Below, in pieces: positions 31,044 to 44,514 of a DNA stretch of 64,000 nucleotides. How positions within the stretch are numbered: position 1 is the first letter of the stretch; the number at the start of each line of letters is the position of its first letter. The stretch is from Chelydra serpentina (taxonomy: Eukaryota; Chordata; Testudines; Chelydridae): assembly GCA_037349315.1 (NCBI GenBank), contig JBAIAC010000033.1, forward strand, positions 21,160,001 through 21,224,000. The letters are read 5' to 3'. The position numbers and the translations under genes were made by a program. The notes below the pieces were generated by a model. It was given only the letters and a program-made list of their open reading frames with translations. It did not search any database and had not been told where the DNA came from.

Positions 31044-32755
31044 AATTATCTGCTTAGAGGTGGTAGCTGAAACAGGGGAGCAGATGAGGTTGCCAAGAGG
31101 GAGAGTACAGAGGAGAGAATCCTGAGCGGTGTCAGCGGATTGAAGGATGAGGTATAAAAAAAAGCAGAAATTGGAGAAGCAGTCAGGAAGGCAGTTGAAA
31201 ACCCTAGTTGCAACAATCAAGTCAGTGGAACTTTAGCTATTGACTTCAATGGGAGTGGATCAGGTCCCAAGTGAACGCAGAGTCACAGAAGCCAAGATAA
31301 GAGAGAGAGGAGAGGAGAGTGCACAAGAGTACCAAAGGCAGATGACTGGTCAAGAAGAATAAGGAGACATAAAAGTCCCTTTGATTTGTCTTGGAGAAGG
31401 TCAGGCTGTTTCTGATGGAGTAGAGAGGATGGAGGCCATCACTGGTGAGAAAGTGATAGCAGTGTGAATAAACTATACTACTTGGTATGCTGGAGGCAAA
31501 TGGGAGGAGGGAAAAGGGTCAAGAGTTAAAGACAGAAGCGGCATCAAGGGAAGGGGGAAATACATAAATGTGTTTGAAGGCTCAGGGAACTGAACTGAAG
31601 ACGAGGGGGTGATTAAAGTATTCAGAGATGATAGGAGGCCTGAAAGACTGAAGGAAAGGGGGTAGTAGGAGAAATTAGTCATGCTTTTGAAAATTCACTT
31701 ACATTAGCAAATCCCTGCCATAGCCTTCAATTCTAAATAGAATTGTATCAGAAGTGAGAGGTTACAGTTTTACAAAAAACAAGCTAAAAATACACATAAC
31801 TTAGTACTGTGTAAAATACTAATGTCTCTTTTCCTAGATGTGTAAAATTAAAGTCACTTACATATGTGATAGTGTCAAAAGTGGCTCAAACTCTTTGAAC
31901 TGATCATATCTTATATATATAGATATATAAAACAGCAATTTCGTGAGTCTAGGATGATCAGAGATATATACAGAGCAAAGGAATTGCTTGCAAAACGTTT
32001 TTATTTGGGGCAATTTTTAGAGATTACTGATTCATGTACTAGATGATGGTAGCAACAGTAGGTCATTAACAGTAAGCTGTAAATTTCGCTATTATTCTTG
32101 GTAATACAGAGATGGTAAACACCACAAAGGTTGTACTTTCATCTTCTAATCATAATAAAAAGCTTGTTTGGTGTTAAAATTGTAAAATCTCACTTCTTCT
32201 GAAGAAGCCCTAAATTCCCAGCCTGACCAAGTTAAGCTTGGTTTAAGAGTTAAAATGAATATTTTAAAAAGGAAACTTTGCCCTTTTTCTATCCTGATCT
32301 AGGACATTGCTGAATGAAATCCAGCTAGATCATGCAAAAGACTTCAGTCCTGCACACAAGTCTTCAGGAAATTTGTGCAAATATTCAGAATTATAAAAAA
32401 CCACTTCTCACATTGTAAGCTAAAGTCACATATGGTTTCTATAGATTTCCCTCCAGTTATGTAATTGTGTGCAAGTGACTGAAGAGAAGCAACACTATAG
32501 TACTAGATTCAGAGATTCAAATGGCCAGTCCAGCAACTAGGCAACAATGTAATGTTTGTTGACTCAGTAAAGCTAAGTACAGGAACCAACTCAAGTTTCT
32601 CATCCTGTAGAAACACTTGCGTTCAGAGGGAGGAAAGGGTGCCACCTGCTAGAGAAAGGACATTATGAAATGGGAGTATATAGAGGGTAAAAAATGGCAG
32701 CTTGCTGGAATGGAGGCCCTAGTCAGAACACATCTAGGTTAGCCTTTCCTGGAAT
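31044..32755. other. no gene recognised, purine-skewed part
   Basis: 31060-31670 is rich in A and G on the plus strand and may be an unnamed old repeat. The rest is AT-rich unique DNA without a domain-bearing frame. Confidence 0.4.
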
Positions 32756-33127
32756 GGACATGGATAGGGGGACACAAACCACTTCAAGTAAACAAACCGT
32801 GGCAAGTAAACAACTGCTCCAAGTAAACTCCAAGTAAACCACTCCAAGTAAACAAACTTGCGGGGAGGGATAGGTCAGTGTTTTGAGCATTTGGCCTGCT
32901 AAACCCAGGGTTGTGAGTTCAATGCTTGAGGGGGCCATTTAGGGATCTGGGGCAAAAATTGGGGATTGGTCCTGCTTTGAGCAGGGGGTTGGACTAGATG
33001 ACCTCCTAAGGTCCCTTCCAACCCTGATATTCTATGATTCTATGAAACCGTGGCAAGTAAACAAACCGGCCCGGCCCGCCAGGGGGTTTACCCTGGTGAG
33101 CCGCGTGCCAAAGTTGCTGATCCCTGA
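32756..33127. mobile_element. hAT-type repeat remnant with a nested SINE
   Basis: The right part (caaaccggcccggcccgcc, ccgcgtgccaaagttgctg, ending atccctg) matches the end of a turtle hAT-like element as I recall it. The left part shows repeated caagtaaac units (32785-32855). A SINE at 32862-33046 separates the two. The element is fragmentary and its left end is unclear. Confidence 0.5.
32862..33046 (+). mobile_element. Cry-type SINE, nested copy
   Basis: It shares with the 23356 SINE the order: degenerate A box (ataggtcagtgttttgagc), B box (gtgagttcaatgc), gagggggccatttaggga. It has the fuller 3' part (ctagatgacctcctaaggtc) and a tail of attctatg repeats typical of CR1-mobilised SINEs. Confidence 0.88.
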
Positions 33128-33191
33128 CCTAAATAATCTATACAGAAGCCCCCGGAACCCCTAAATAATCTATACAGAAGCCCCCGGAACC
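33128..33191. repeat. perfect 32-bp tandem duplication
   Basis: Two identical 32-bp copies, 33128-33159 and 33160-33191, each start cctaaataatctatac and end ccggaacc. The first copy directly follows the end of the hAT-like remnant. Confidence 0.95.
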
Positions 33192-33833
33192 CTGTAAAAT
33201 TGGGTCTCTAATCTATGAACTATTGGAACTCATTTACAAAACTTTTCTTAAACATTACATGAATATATTGTCTCATACTATAGAATTAGAATTTATAATC
33301 CCTATTCCATGATGAGATATCTTTGAGCTATAATAATTAAAACTATCTTTAGATAGGTTTTTTCCCTCAAAAAAGCATTTACCAAAAGAATCCGATTTAA
33401 ATAATTAAAAAAACAAAAAAATTGATTTTTATCCACCTTGGAATCAGTGCTAGGCATAAGCCAACTAAGCAATTCCTTAGGTCCCCAAGCAACTCAAGGG
33501 GGCCTCTTATTTGCTTTATTATCAGCATTTGCCTGTTTTAGTTGGGGGGGGCAAATATTCCTGCTTAGGGCCTCTAATGGGTTAGCTCTGGAGGTGCATC
33601 TCGCTTTATTTCTTTTGACCCTGGTAGCTTGATCTACTGCACCTCCAAAGAAGCTATGTTTGAATGGCTGGCTGAATACCTTTCTCAGTGGTTTTTCTGT
33701 GGTGCAGCACTGCAGCATCAAAGTCATGCTAATGTACACACTATTGGTGTAACATACAGTAGTATGCTGGCATCTGTCGCCAGCCTCAGACCTGTTTTTA
33801 TTCAGGAGATTAGCAGGGTAATAATATGGGGTT
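33192..33833. other. no gene recognised
   Basis: AT-rich at first. From about 33440, a block (ccttaggtccccaagcaac, gggggcctcttatt) resembles an unnamed turtle repeat. The last five bases (gggtt) are a target duplication of the following LTR. Confidence 0.4.
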
Positions 33834-34632
33834 TGTGATGGTTCCCTCCCCACTCTAAACTCTAGGGTAAAGATGTGGGGACCCGCATGAAGAGCTCCTA
33901 AGCTTATTTTTACCAGCTTAGGTTAAAACCCCCACGGTACAAAATTCCCTGCACCCTGAGAAATGCTTCTTCCACTGCCACCATCAAGTGTTCTAAACAG
34001 GAATCCAGGAAAGGGGACCACTTGAAGTCCCTTCCCCCCAAAATATCCTCTCAAGCCCGTACCCCCCCTTCCTGGGAAGCTTGAGAATAATCTCCTAACC
34101 AGTTGGTTACACAGTGATCTAAAAAAACCCACCCCCTGGGGTTTTTAACACCATAGAAAACAGTCAGCTTCTTAAAAGAAGGATTTTATTAAAACAAAAT
34201 CAGCTCTGTAAAATCAGGATGGTAACTAATTTACAGGGTACTCAATTTCCAAACTCAGAGAGATTCCCCCTCTGGACAAACCCTTAAAGTTACAGGGGGA
34301 AAAAAAGGAATAACCCCTCCCTCTCACACAGGGAACGTACCAAGCAAAATAAACAGAAATCTATTCGCTATGCTGACTAGACTTACTTTAGAGAAGTGAG
34401 GATTTGATGAAAAGATGACTGGTTCCTTTTTACTCCAAGATCACTCTGAGTCTGACAAAGACCCACACACAAAGCTTTCCCCCTCCCAAGATTTGAAAGT
34501 ATCTTGTCCCCTTATTGGTCAGATGCTGGCCAGGTCAGGTGTCGGTCTGGTTACCTGCATTTCTTAACCCTTTACTGGTAAGAGGATTTTATCTGCATCA
34601 GACCCTCTCCCCCTTCCCTTATATTTATGACA
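33834..34632 (-). repeat. solo LTR of the Gmr1-like family, antisense
   Basis: This 799-bp LTR lies in minus orientation. Its outer end is altered (tgtgatgg instead of tgtcaggg). A perfect 5-bp target duplication, gggtt, lies at 33829-33833 and 34633-34637. It shares subfamily-specific blocks with the LTRs at 24129 and 63500. Confidence 0.95.
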
Positions 34633-37600
34633 GGGTTCCTAACACGTCGTTACAAAGGACTGCTACTTGTAATATAGCCTTTAAGGGTGAATCAGCTTTG
34701 GGTTAAATGGTGTTTCAAAACTTCTTTCCAGGTTGAGTGTGCCCCAACTCTCCCTCAAACTAGATAATTAATTTTTGTCTAGGTTGACTTTATATTTGTT
34801 TATTGGTTTATGATATTTTTATTCCTCATAGATTTCAAAACAAAAAAGTTGTCGCTTGGTTACCTCTTTGGTGTGGTGGTCTCTCACCATTTTGCTACTC
34901 TTTAATCTGATTGTTGCATTTGTTATTTTTACTCACTAGTCTTTTATACAGACACTCTTGGAATATTTTACTCTCCAGGAGTGGAGAATATGAGTACTGT
35001 TTCTTTAAAAATATAGCAGGAAGGCAGGTCAGAGAGGGGCTATGGAAAGTTCTAAATAGAAGCTGTACAGTGAAGCAGAGCAATGGGTTGCCATAGGTTT
35101 AGGGATAATGGTATTATTCTGATAAAATCCCTTGCTCAGTGTGAACGTCGTTTTCTGTGGTTCTTTGCCATTGTCCTGCGACATTGGGTCAGAAGCCAAC
35201 TCCTTTCGAACCAGTATAAAGAGGAAAAGCAAATGCCAAACACCAATCCTCTGCAAGACAGTTAGTTTGGTAAGCCCAAGACTGACATAAGTGGAAGGAG
35301 CTTTACCAGATTTTGAACAGAAGACATCCTCCATGTGCATGGCTCCTAGCTCTACCCCTTTTGCACTGCACCCACAGCGTAAAGGCAGAAGGAAAGCTGC
35401 TTTAACAGGGAATTTCCTTGCATAGGGAAATCCCCAGATGTATATGGTCAGTATAGACCATTGTGTGCCATCCACTCCCACCTCTGGCTTCCTGTGGAAG
35501 TGATGTGGTAGGGGTGGGGGTGGGGAAGAGATGGCCAGAGCATGCTACATTGTGGTAATTTGGGGCCAGTGGACCACTGCTCAGAGGGGTGCAAGTTAGA
35601 GCCGCCCTGTGGTTGCACTGTCCAAACTGGCTCCTCATTGCTTCTTGATCGAGGGAGTGGAAAGTTGGGGAGTGCTCCTTCTTTCAGGCCTGCCAAGCAG
35701 ATATGAGCCTATCAGAGGCTCTAACCCACAGTCTCTAACTTAACTGGTGCAGCAATATTCTTGTCACTAGGTGCGGCTAGTGGATTATGGCAAGTTCCAC
35801 TCCACCCTGAAAGTACTATACTGACAACTTTTAGCCACAGCACCTTCTAGCATTGTTCGGGAAATCAGTATAGATTTCTCAAAAGTGTGTTGTCTGAGAA
35901 CACTTATTTTGTATTAGTAAAGTGATCACAGCAGCTCACATTATCCATCTGTTTCCTAGCTGTCTCCCTTTTCCCCGCCACTCAGAATATGGCCTTCTTG
36001 AGCCCCACCCATTTTGTGTGGAAAAATTCTGTTTCTGTATCATTTTTTTTTAAAAAATTCCTAGTCAGAGGGGTTGGGGAACTCAGGTAATTAATTGGAT
36101 TAATGGAAGGTGCTGTCTTTAGATCATTGCTTTAGATCCAGCTCAGTTTAGGAGCACATTACTGCCTGATTGGTGTAGCATATGTGCAGTAAATCAGACC
36201 AGTTCCTGTAAGGCAGGTCATCCACCATCAGCATTAGCTCTGTTGAGTCTCCGCATAGAGGTCCATGGTTGACTATATCTGGGAACTGAGCAATCCTCTC
36301 ATCTGTAGATGTGGCCCCTAAGGGACTGGGTTGCGGCACATTGCCAGAGCAGTGCTGGGAAGCATGCACTGCCAACACTTGTACTGTACTTGCTGTGTGG
36401 ATAGATAGAAAATGTCAGTCTCTCTTCTGTCAAACTGGAAATATAAATGAGTACTTAATTTCCTTTAAATGTACAGAATATATCCATGTCTCAACATTAG
36501 ATTCTGATGGAACATCATCTGTGCACATCTATGATGTCTCTGTATTATTTGTAGTATACGTAATCTATATAGGATCCAGTTTTTCCCCCTTGACTCTACT
36601 TTTGTACATCAAAAAAAAACCCCAAACCGAAAAGGCTGCAGGAGCTGATAACTCTCCCTGGGAAGAAAGAAATCTGAATGGATTCCAAGAACAAGAGACC
36701 CTCCACCCGCAAAAAATGGAGGAGAGGGAAGAGGTGGGCATGATCAGCCCCTCTTCTTATCACCCCTCCAGCAGCAATGTCAACATTTCACCCCTCCCCC
36801 TGTTTCAAATGAGATTTTAATGAATCAAAGCTATAGAGAAGAATTGAGCCAGAGCCAAGGCCAGGCTCTGGCTTTAATCCACTAGCTAAAAATGAGCAAA
36901 GCTTTTGATTCTGACTGGAATCTCTCTTAAAAAAACAAACAAACAAAAAGCCTTCCCAAAATTATTTTAATTTTTTTTAACCATCCCTTTCTTTATTTCC
37001 AGTTTTTCTAGGTTTTCTTTCTCTCCTTTTCGTTCTGATCCTTTTTTTCTTTTAGATGTTTTCAATCAGTTGTGAAAGTGTTCCTTTTTGTGGTGTTTTC
37101 CTTGAGACAATCAGGGGCAATGTTCTTGTGGCAGTGCCAGGTCTAATACCACAGGAAGAACTGTGTCCGCTGGAAATACCACGGAAAGTACAGAACCCGC
37201 AGTATTTTCTAAAAACACAAAATGGTTTTGAGAGCAAGTCGAATACTGCAAGGTCAGCTCAAATTAATATTTTGCTTTGTCTTGTCTTTGTTTGTTTGTT
37301 TTTGATGGGTGCTGAGGAATATCAGTTACATTTTAACCAGGTATTGCTGTTGTACCTTTCTATTTACAAACACTTCTGTATGTTAGTGGAAATGTAGTTT
37401 GTGCATCATCTCATACTCCTTTAGTGATACATAGTTCAACCAATAACTGACAGGAGTCAGTTGAACCTGAGCTTTTGTTGACACTGTGACTTCTCATTTT
37501 CACAACTTACACATTCCAAAGGCATCTTATATCTATGTCTCTGGTCCTGTGTGTGAGGTAGTTGTACTGAAACAAACAGGGCTGCTGACATATGTAAGTG

Positions 37601-40600
37601 TTTGCAGGATCAGGGCCATTGAATATAATCAAGTATGCCAAGATCAAAATGGCTACAATAATCTTGAATGCTTTTCAGTGGGGTAATGAAGATGTACAGT
37701 AAATAAGAGAGCACTTATTCCAAATCTGTGTATAGTGTGGCTGTTTTTTGAACTTCCTTGGCCGCTGTGATCAGAGTTCAGGAAAGACTGACTTTATACT
37801 TTTAGCAATCCAGAGTATTTTGGTTTTGCTAAGACTATCAAAAAGCCATAAATAAGCCTATTGAGAACTAGAAACAGATTTCACCCCATAAAAATCTTCT
37901 TTTTAAATCACAAATAGAATAGGTTGGAAGGCAAGTGGTAGAGTAATCAAGCTTTGGAAACACTCTTATGTTTAAGGACCAGTTTTCTTTTTGCCCAGTG
38001 ATGATAGCCAGCTAAAGATATTATTAAGTAAATGATTTCCCAGTGACAATGAGTTAACAGTGGCTGTTACACAAAGGATAACAGATGGCCCCTGGAGTGC
38101 ATACACTCATAGGCCTGGGCTGACGTTGTAAACCATAAGAGTGTGGCTAAAGTGGTTTGTGAACAGCATCAGAACTGCCAGCATGTGTTCTCTCTATGGC
38201 CAGTGCTTGTTATTGTTGAGACCGGGTACACAACTGAACTCTCAAACATCTAGCTTTGAATGCTCAACTTTAAAGTTAACTTGAACCATTTAATTTTCAC
38301 TGTAAGGTTTACTACCTTTGCTGATGTCAACAACATGTTATTACTGGATTATATTTGATAGAGGTTTGAATTCTACTCTTGTTAAGTGGTCAAATACTGT
38401 CATATATATCCATGGACGTGGCACTAGATCGATCCTTTGTATTACAGCTTGGGAGAAATCTTTAAAGAAACAGTACCTCACTTTAGAATATGTACGACCC
38501 TCTCACCCCTTTCCACTGAAAAACACACTCATGAAGGGGACATTTTTACAATTTATTGCATGCTGTTTCTAAGGCATCATTCCCTCAGGGGAGAGGTTTG
38601 TAGCCATGTTGAAAGGATAGAAACCAGAATAACAATTGCATAGATGTTCCAAGACTCAGGGAAATCTGGATCCATCCCTGTAGTTGGGACATCTGTGCAG
38701 AGAACTAATCCCCCTGCTCCTCTCCTTAAATTTAACAGGATGGCTCACTCAGGCTGGGCTGCCATTGGCTCTCTGGAATTTGCCGGTGGATCATTAGCCC
38801 TACCCAGGGACATCAGTTATGGATTGGGAGTCATTGCTGCTCTTTCTGTCAATGGCCTCTGATGGGAACTGCACCCAGAATAGTGAAGATTTCCCAGGGA
38901 CCAATGACACGTTAAGTGGCTGTTCCCCGACTCTGACAGTCTAGCCCGTCAGTCCCTCCCGAACCCCACCGGAGCCCTCTGTGCTATGTTCTCACAAAGG
39001 ACCCTCTTCAGGCTTGAGGACTAAGCTCACTAGCCATATCTGGCCAGTATTTGTGCTCATTTGATCCCGTGCTCCTCGGCAGAAGGGATGATTAGTCTCT
39101 TTAATATTTTATTAAAACCCCATTTAGCTGTCATGTATTTTCTCCACATTTTCATTCCCATAATCACTGATTAGCAAGACTCATGTACAAGCAGCTTCTT
39201 CCTTTCTAATTAGCTTATTCCTAATGCCGGTTGATTCACTGTCATAATCCAGTTTTATGTGACCTCACAGTCTGCTCTCTCTCTCTCTCTTCTGCCCAGC
39301 TGATACGTTGTGACCACTCCAGACAAAGCACACTAACAATGCTTTCCCAAAACTGCATTTATTATAGATTTCAAGTTGACCTCATGTCTGCAATAAGTAA
39401 CCCCCTCCCCTCCTCCATCCCAAGGCACAGAAAATAAGACATTCTCCACTCTGCCCTGCCCAGCCCACCCCTTAGAGAGTCTGAGAAAACAGGCCTTGCA
39501 ACCTGCCCTGAAGGTCAACAAACAGGCTTCACTGGACAAATTAAACAGAATGGCAGAGGTTTTCAAAATCCATATGGAGCAGAGACAGTCTGAATGTGTG
39601 AAAATAAGCCATACTTTTCTGGTGCAGCTTTCTTCAGATACCCGGGGTTTATAGATAATTACTGCTGTTTATGATTTTCTAACTAAATCCATAAACAGTG
39701 AGGCAAAGTTAGCTAAGTGAAATCAGGTTAGCACATGGCAACTTGTCAAAGTGCTAGGCAGCGAAAAAAGACCCAGTGTGCTAAGTCACGGCCTAGTCTG
39801 ACGTCACAGTGGTTATTTACCACTGTTACACCACAAGTACTTTGTGCCACCAGAGCAAAGCTCCCTTTGTCTCAGTGACTTGAATTGATGGCCTCCAGAA
39901 CAAATGTGATACAGATTTGGAGAAAACTGGAAAGCTGTAGCATTCAGCCAGACTGGAATTTCATGTTTCACCTAAACATATAGTTCTTAATCTAGCTCCA
40001 TTTTCTATTATTAGCCTCAAGTCTTTCAGGATTTCAGTGTAGTCCACAGCATTCAAGATACAAGGTGAAAATGTTGTTGCTTGTGTTTAATTCTTCCATA
40101 ACAAATCCCAGCGTTCATATCTTTCAAGGAGGGGGGGGGGAACCATTGCTTTGGTAGGTTGCAGAACATATTTATTGAAAATTTAGTTATGACAGTAGTA
40201 ATGTTTCGTTCACATTATCCTGTGTTCATTCCTGTTAAAGAAAAAGACGGAAGAGTTAATTGAGGAGCCGTGAAACATTTCTGTGAGTGTAGAGCCTGGG
40301 GACTGTACAAATATCAATAATAATAATGTATAGGCTGTTAAAATGATTTATAATCTATTGAAAGTTTTGAGGTAGAGATGTAAGCATTACACCAGTGTGG
40401 GTGTATACACGAAATGGTATTGTGTGTTATTCCCAGAGGCAGAGATGTTGCTTTGCTCTCAGGCAGAGGGATTATAAATAGAGGGCCAAATCATGTTGAA
40501 AGGAACAGAAAGGGAGGGCTGGTCTGTAGCTGTCCTGTCAGTGGCACTCTGCTGCAGATCAGGCAGGGGGAATCCCCGGTGATCTCTGTCTGGCTTTGCA

Positions 40601-43395
40601 AACGGTCAGACCCCACCTGTGCACTTCTAGCCTCTGCCCTGCCCTGTGGCATTTCTCTTGTCTCATCTGACCTCCCCTGATTGCAGGCATTCCCTCTGCA
40701 ATGTGGAGGGCAGGGGCATGGGGACAGACATGGAGGGGAGTTAGGACTGCTCCTAGTTGTGGTAATGTAATGTACCATGGTAAATAATGGAAACCTTACA
40801 AGTCTCTATGGATGGATAACTAAAATGCATTGTAAGTCACAACAGGATTCGAAGGGAGCATGCCATGAAGGCCAGCTCTTCCTGATTCTTGAAGCTGACT
40901 ACATCCTCCTCAGTATGTACTGGTGAGCTCCATAGCAGCAGCACCTTTGGGGGCAAAGGTGACTGCCGATGTTATAGAATAACTTTAAGGACCACCCCCG
41001 TGGGTTGTCAAAAACTCTTGGCAGTCCTGTGAGCGAAAAGCCTGCAGGCAACTCATCTGGACCATCACCAGCTACCAGTTAGGCCTGGACCTTCATCCAT
41101 CCTTCTGCTCAGCTCCCATCTGCCCCAGCTGACTGCAGTAGGGCATAGGGGGAGTATGGGAACAAAAGGGAGCAAAGAGTGGACATGAAGAACTATGAGG
41201 AATGAATAAGTGAGGCAGAGAGCCTGAGGGGAGATAAGAAGGCGAGAGCAAGGGAGGGAAGATGAAAGGAGGAAGAAGATTGAAGCATGAGGCAGGAAAA
41301 GGGAGAAAAGGTCAGAGGCAGTGAGGAAAAGAGGAAACTAAAGTACAAACCACAGTGAGAGGGAGGAGTGGTCGTTCTGTTTTCCCTCCCTGGGCCTGCT
41401 GAAAATGTCCTCTCTGAGCCCCATCAAAACAGCTCCCAATGAACTGCCCTCCCTGAGGACAAGATACCTGCCTTGTCACTTTGACTATTCCACTCCCTCG
41501 GTCTCAGTATGTGCAGGGGTGTGAGGGCTGCCGAGACAGTCGGCATTCCATGGCCGCATACTTCCTTTTTCTTTGTTAAAGAACCAACCCCTCACATCGT
41601 GACAGTACTTTAGGATTTCTTATGTGTCAGTTCCCTGTGTTCTACATTTTAAAAATGGTCAAATCCTTTGGATTAAAGCTTTAGGTTGTTTGTTTTTTCA
41701 TAAAATGGAAATAAGTGTGGCTTAGGTTGTTGGAAAAAAAGATCCGGGAGGGAAGAAAGGTCTACTGAGTCAAATATATAGTCGTAGAGCATCACACTCA
41801 GTAAACAAGCACATACATACAAAAGGCCACGCGCATCCCTGCTGTGACTCCCGTGAGTGCACTGGAGTTAGGTGTGAATTGTATCCAAAGAACTTGCTTT
41901 TCAAATATTGAAACTAGTTTCCATGGCTTTAAAAGATTTTGCAAAAGGGTTTTAGAGTTCATAGGCATTAGAAAGTTCCCAGCCTCCCTGTATGCTTATG
42001 TCAGGCTCCTCCCATTTGTCTCTTGGCCTTGGGAAAGGTTCTGGCAGCATGGACTTTGCTATTGGCTCTTCTCCCTTGCCCTGGCTAGCTCTGGAGAAAG
42101 GTTTTCCCCTCCATATTCCAACACACTGGTTTCCCATTGTCAGTGGGGCTTGCAGGACCATGCCTCGGACTGACAACCTATCATCATTTACTTTTCAAAG
42201 CTGGGCCCCACAGCAGATGCCTCTGTCTCCCATGGGCTTGTCTTGACTTCAGAATACACGGTTGTTCTTATTTCTGATACCTTGTTAGCTCTGCTGCCTC
42301 CAGGAAAAGGACTCCGCATGCACGTCTTGAAAAAGTGACCCTTCAAACACCAAATCTTCATGTTTGTTAGTTAGTTAAAGAGATGTAACTACCGCTATGC
42401 TCAGTGCCGGGGCACTTGAGTGTCTTTTGCCAATTAAAACTACCACTGTGTTAACAAAAAGTCTTTCAAAATAAAATTCAATAACAAACTGCCCCTTGCT
42501 TCCTGCTCATTAAAAATAATCTAATAATCAATTAAAAGCTTGGTTAAACAATAACATAATTTATGTAAAACTGCGACATGGCGCTCTGTCCATACTTTGC
42601 CAGAGACTATTAATTGGGTGTCTGTTTCTGACCAGTGAGGAAGTAGGAGAGTCCTGTATGGCGTTATCTGGTGATGCTAGATCTGCTGTTTTGTATCACA
42701 CAATCAGGCTTTCTTTAGATCCTAGAGACTTCAGTGTGTAACTTATGCTGCAGTAAAGGGAATTTCATCCTCCACTGTAAATTAGTTTCCAGCATTAAGC
42801 TAGGAACACACTTTCTTTCTGTAGGGACACAGTATTTGGACTGTATGCTGCTGACCTTGGGAACAGTTCCTTGTTTTAAATAATAATAATAATAATAATT
42901 AATAATGCAAGAGGGTAAAGATAACCACATTTGAGTCAACTTGATTAAAGTGAATAGAGATCTGGTGTTATTCAGACCCAAGGAGGGGTGAAAAGGCAGC
43001 ACAAACTGTACCTAAGCCTCTGAGTCATCTCTCCTCTGCTAGCAAGGAATCATTAACCCTTTAGCAAAATTAGCAGAAAATCAGTTTTCAGGCAGGGACA
43101 AAATCAAGAGGCCGGTAAGCCCTTCTGGGCTGTCTAGGTGGATTGGGTGGGGAGGGAAGCATTTAAAGGGCTAAGAGGGAGGGTTCCCCTGTGGTAGATT
43201 GGATCCTGAGTGAAACAGCTCCAAAGCTAGAGTGGGAGAAAAGGAGCAATGGGTCTGGGGATCTCGTTTTGAATGGCTTCGGGGTCAGAGTGCTGCTGGG
43301 ACTAGAGTTTAAAGCAACACAAACTACACACACATAAGAGTGCCATGGCCTACATGAGAGTCATTAGTGGATTTGGAGAATCAAGAGAGAATTTT
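34633..43395. other. long, mostly unique stretch, no gene recognised
   Basis: Nearly 9 kb with no domain-bearing frame. Frames up to about 169 codons (for example 36311-36820) show no recognisable motif or splice context. Homopolymer tracts occur (for example G at about 40130-40140). The part at 42440-42620 is non-repetitive, AT-rich and contains several ATTAA/TAATCA-type motifs, and it could be conserved non-coding DNA. That is only a suspicion. Confidence 0.4.
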
Positions 43396-43399
43396 AATT

Positions 43400-43670
43400 T
43401 TTATTATTATTTGTGTTGCAGTAGCCCTTGGGGGCCCCTACTAACATCAGAGCCCCATTGTGCTAGGTATTGCACATACACATAGTAAGAAACAACTCCT
43501 TCCCTGAAGAGCTTACAACCCAGATATATACAAGACAGATGAAGGGTATATGACATACAAGAAGAAGGTTGAGAAGCGAGTCACAGAGATTTAGTACCTC
43601 AGTCAGAGTCACACCGGGAGTTTGTGTTGGAGTCTGGAATTGAACCCACCTGTAGTGCGTCCTAGTTCAA
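43400..43670. repeat. amniote interspersed repeat, unnamed
   Basis: Contains tattatttgtgttgcagtag, agagccccattgtgctagg, ccctgaagagcttacaaccc and a tail with MIR-like wording (gagtctggaattgaaccc). I recognise this as a repeat common in turtles and crocodilians. A fragment also occurs at 19430-19500. Confidence 0.6.
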
Positions 43671-44514
43671 GATTTTCTTGAAGTACAGTTTCTGAGGAAC
43701 CAATAATTAGTTCTGGAAAGGATTCCTCTCCCTTCCTTCCTAGCCTGAGGTGCTAAGAGCTGTCTGTGGTATTAGGGGGGTGTCTAAGATATCTTGTCTT
43801 CATTTAGCCATAATCTAAATATACGATGCAAGGCATAACGTGCACTGAGGATTTTTTCACCCTTCTCTGAAATGTTAGGTATTTGTTACCACCGGAGACA
43901 GGATACCAGACTAGATGGAGCTCTGCTTGTCTGTGGTATGATCGTGCACATGTTCCAAATGTGAGGGTGCATGACAAAAAAATGTCCACCATCATAATTG
44001 TCCATATTCTCCTCAGCAAAGCACTGTTATCGGTAGTTCCACTACTTAAACTTATTGCACTAAAATGTTGATTATTAATTCATATGATGTTTGTTTACAT
44101 CTGTGCTTAGTAAAAGCCAAATGGTTCAGTGCTTTTCTATGTTGTTAATAAATGAATGCCTTTGATGTGGTAACACTGTGATAAGGTTAATGTGATTATA
44201 TTTATACAGTTACAAAGAAAGAATTGCATGGATGGGTATCCTTGCCAAATGGATTGCTTCATTTTCTTAGTCATTTTACAGTCTGGGTAATAACACTCAG
44301 AAAGACACAAGGAAATAACATTCAAGGTAAACAGTGATTTTTTTCATAATTAAAGTAAATTACATTTAATAGAAAACACCTTTAAAATCCCAAATCACTA
44401 ACTGAACTGGGAACTACATGTAGGCTGAAGGTCAGAAATGTATTTGGATTTTAAAGTATTTGAAAATCAGTTCCTTTTGCCCTTACCTGCCAAAAGTCCA
44501 AGTTCTCTTGCTCA
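43671..44514. other. unique DNA, no gene recognised
   Basis: No coding or RNA feature recognised. The last eight bases (cttgctca) are the left target duplication of the next element. Confidence 0.4.

Noticed and set aside
36311..36820. Plus-strand frame of 169 codons
   Set aside because: It starts in ordinary non-coding DNA, has no domain or conserved motif and no codon pattern distinct from its surroundings.
37056..37397. Possible host exon (113-codon frame)
   Set aside because: It looks slightly more protein-like than its neighbours, but no domain, flanking exon or reliable splice sites could be identified.
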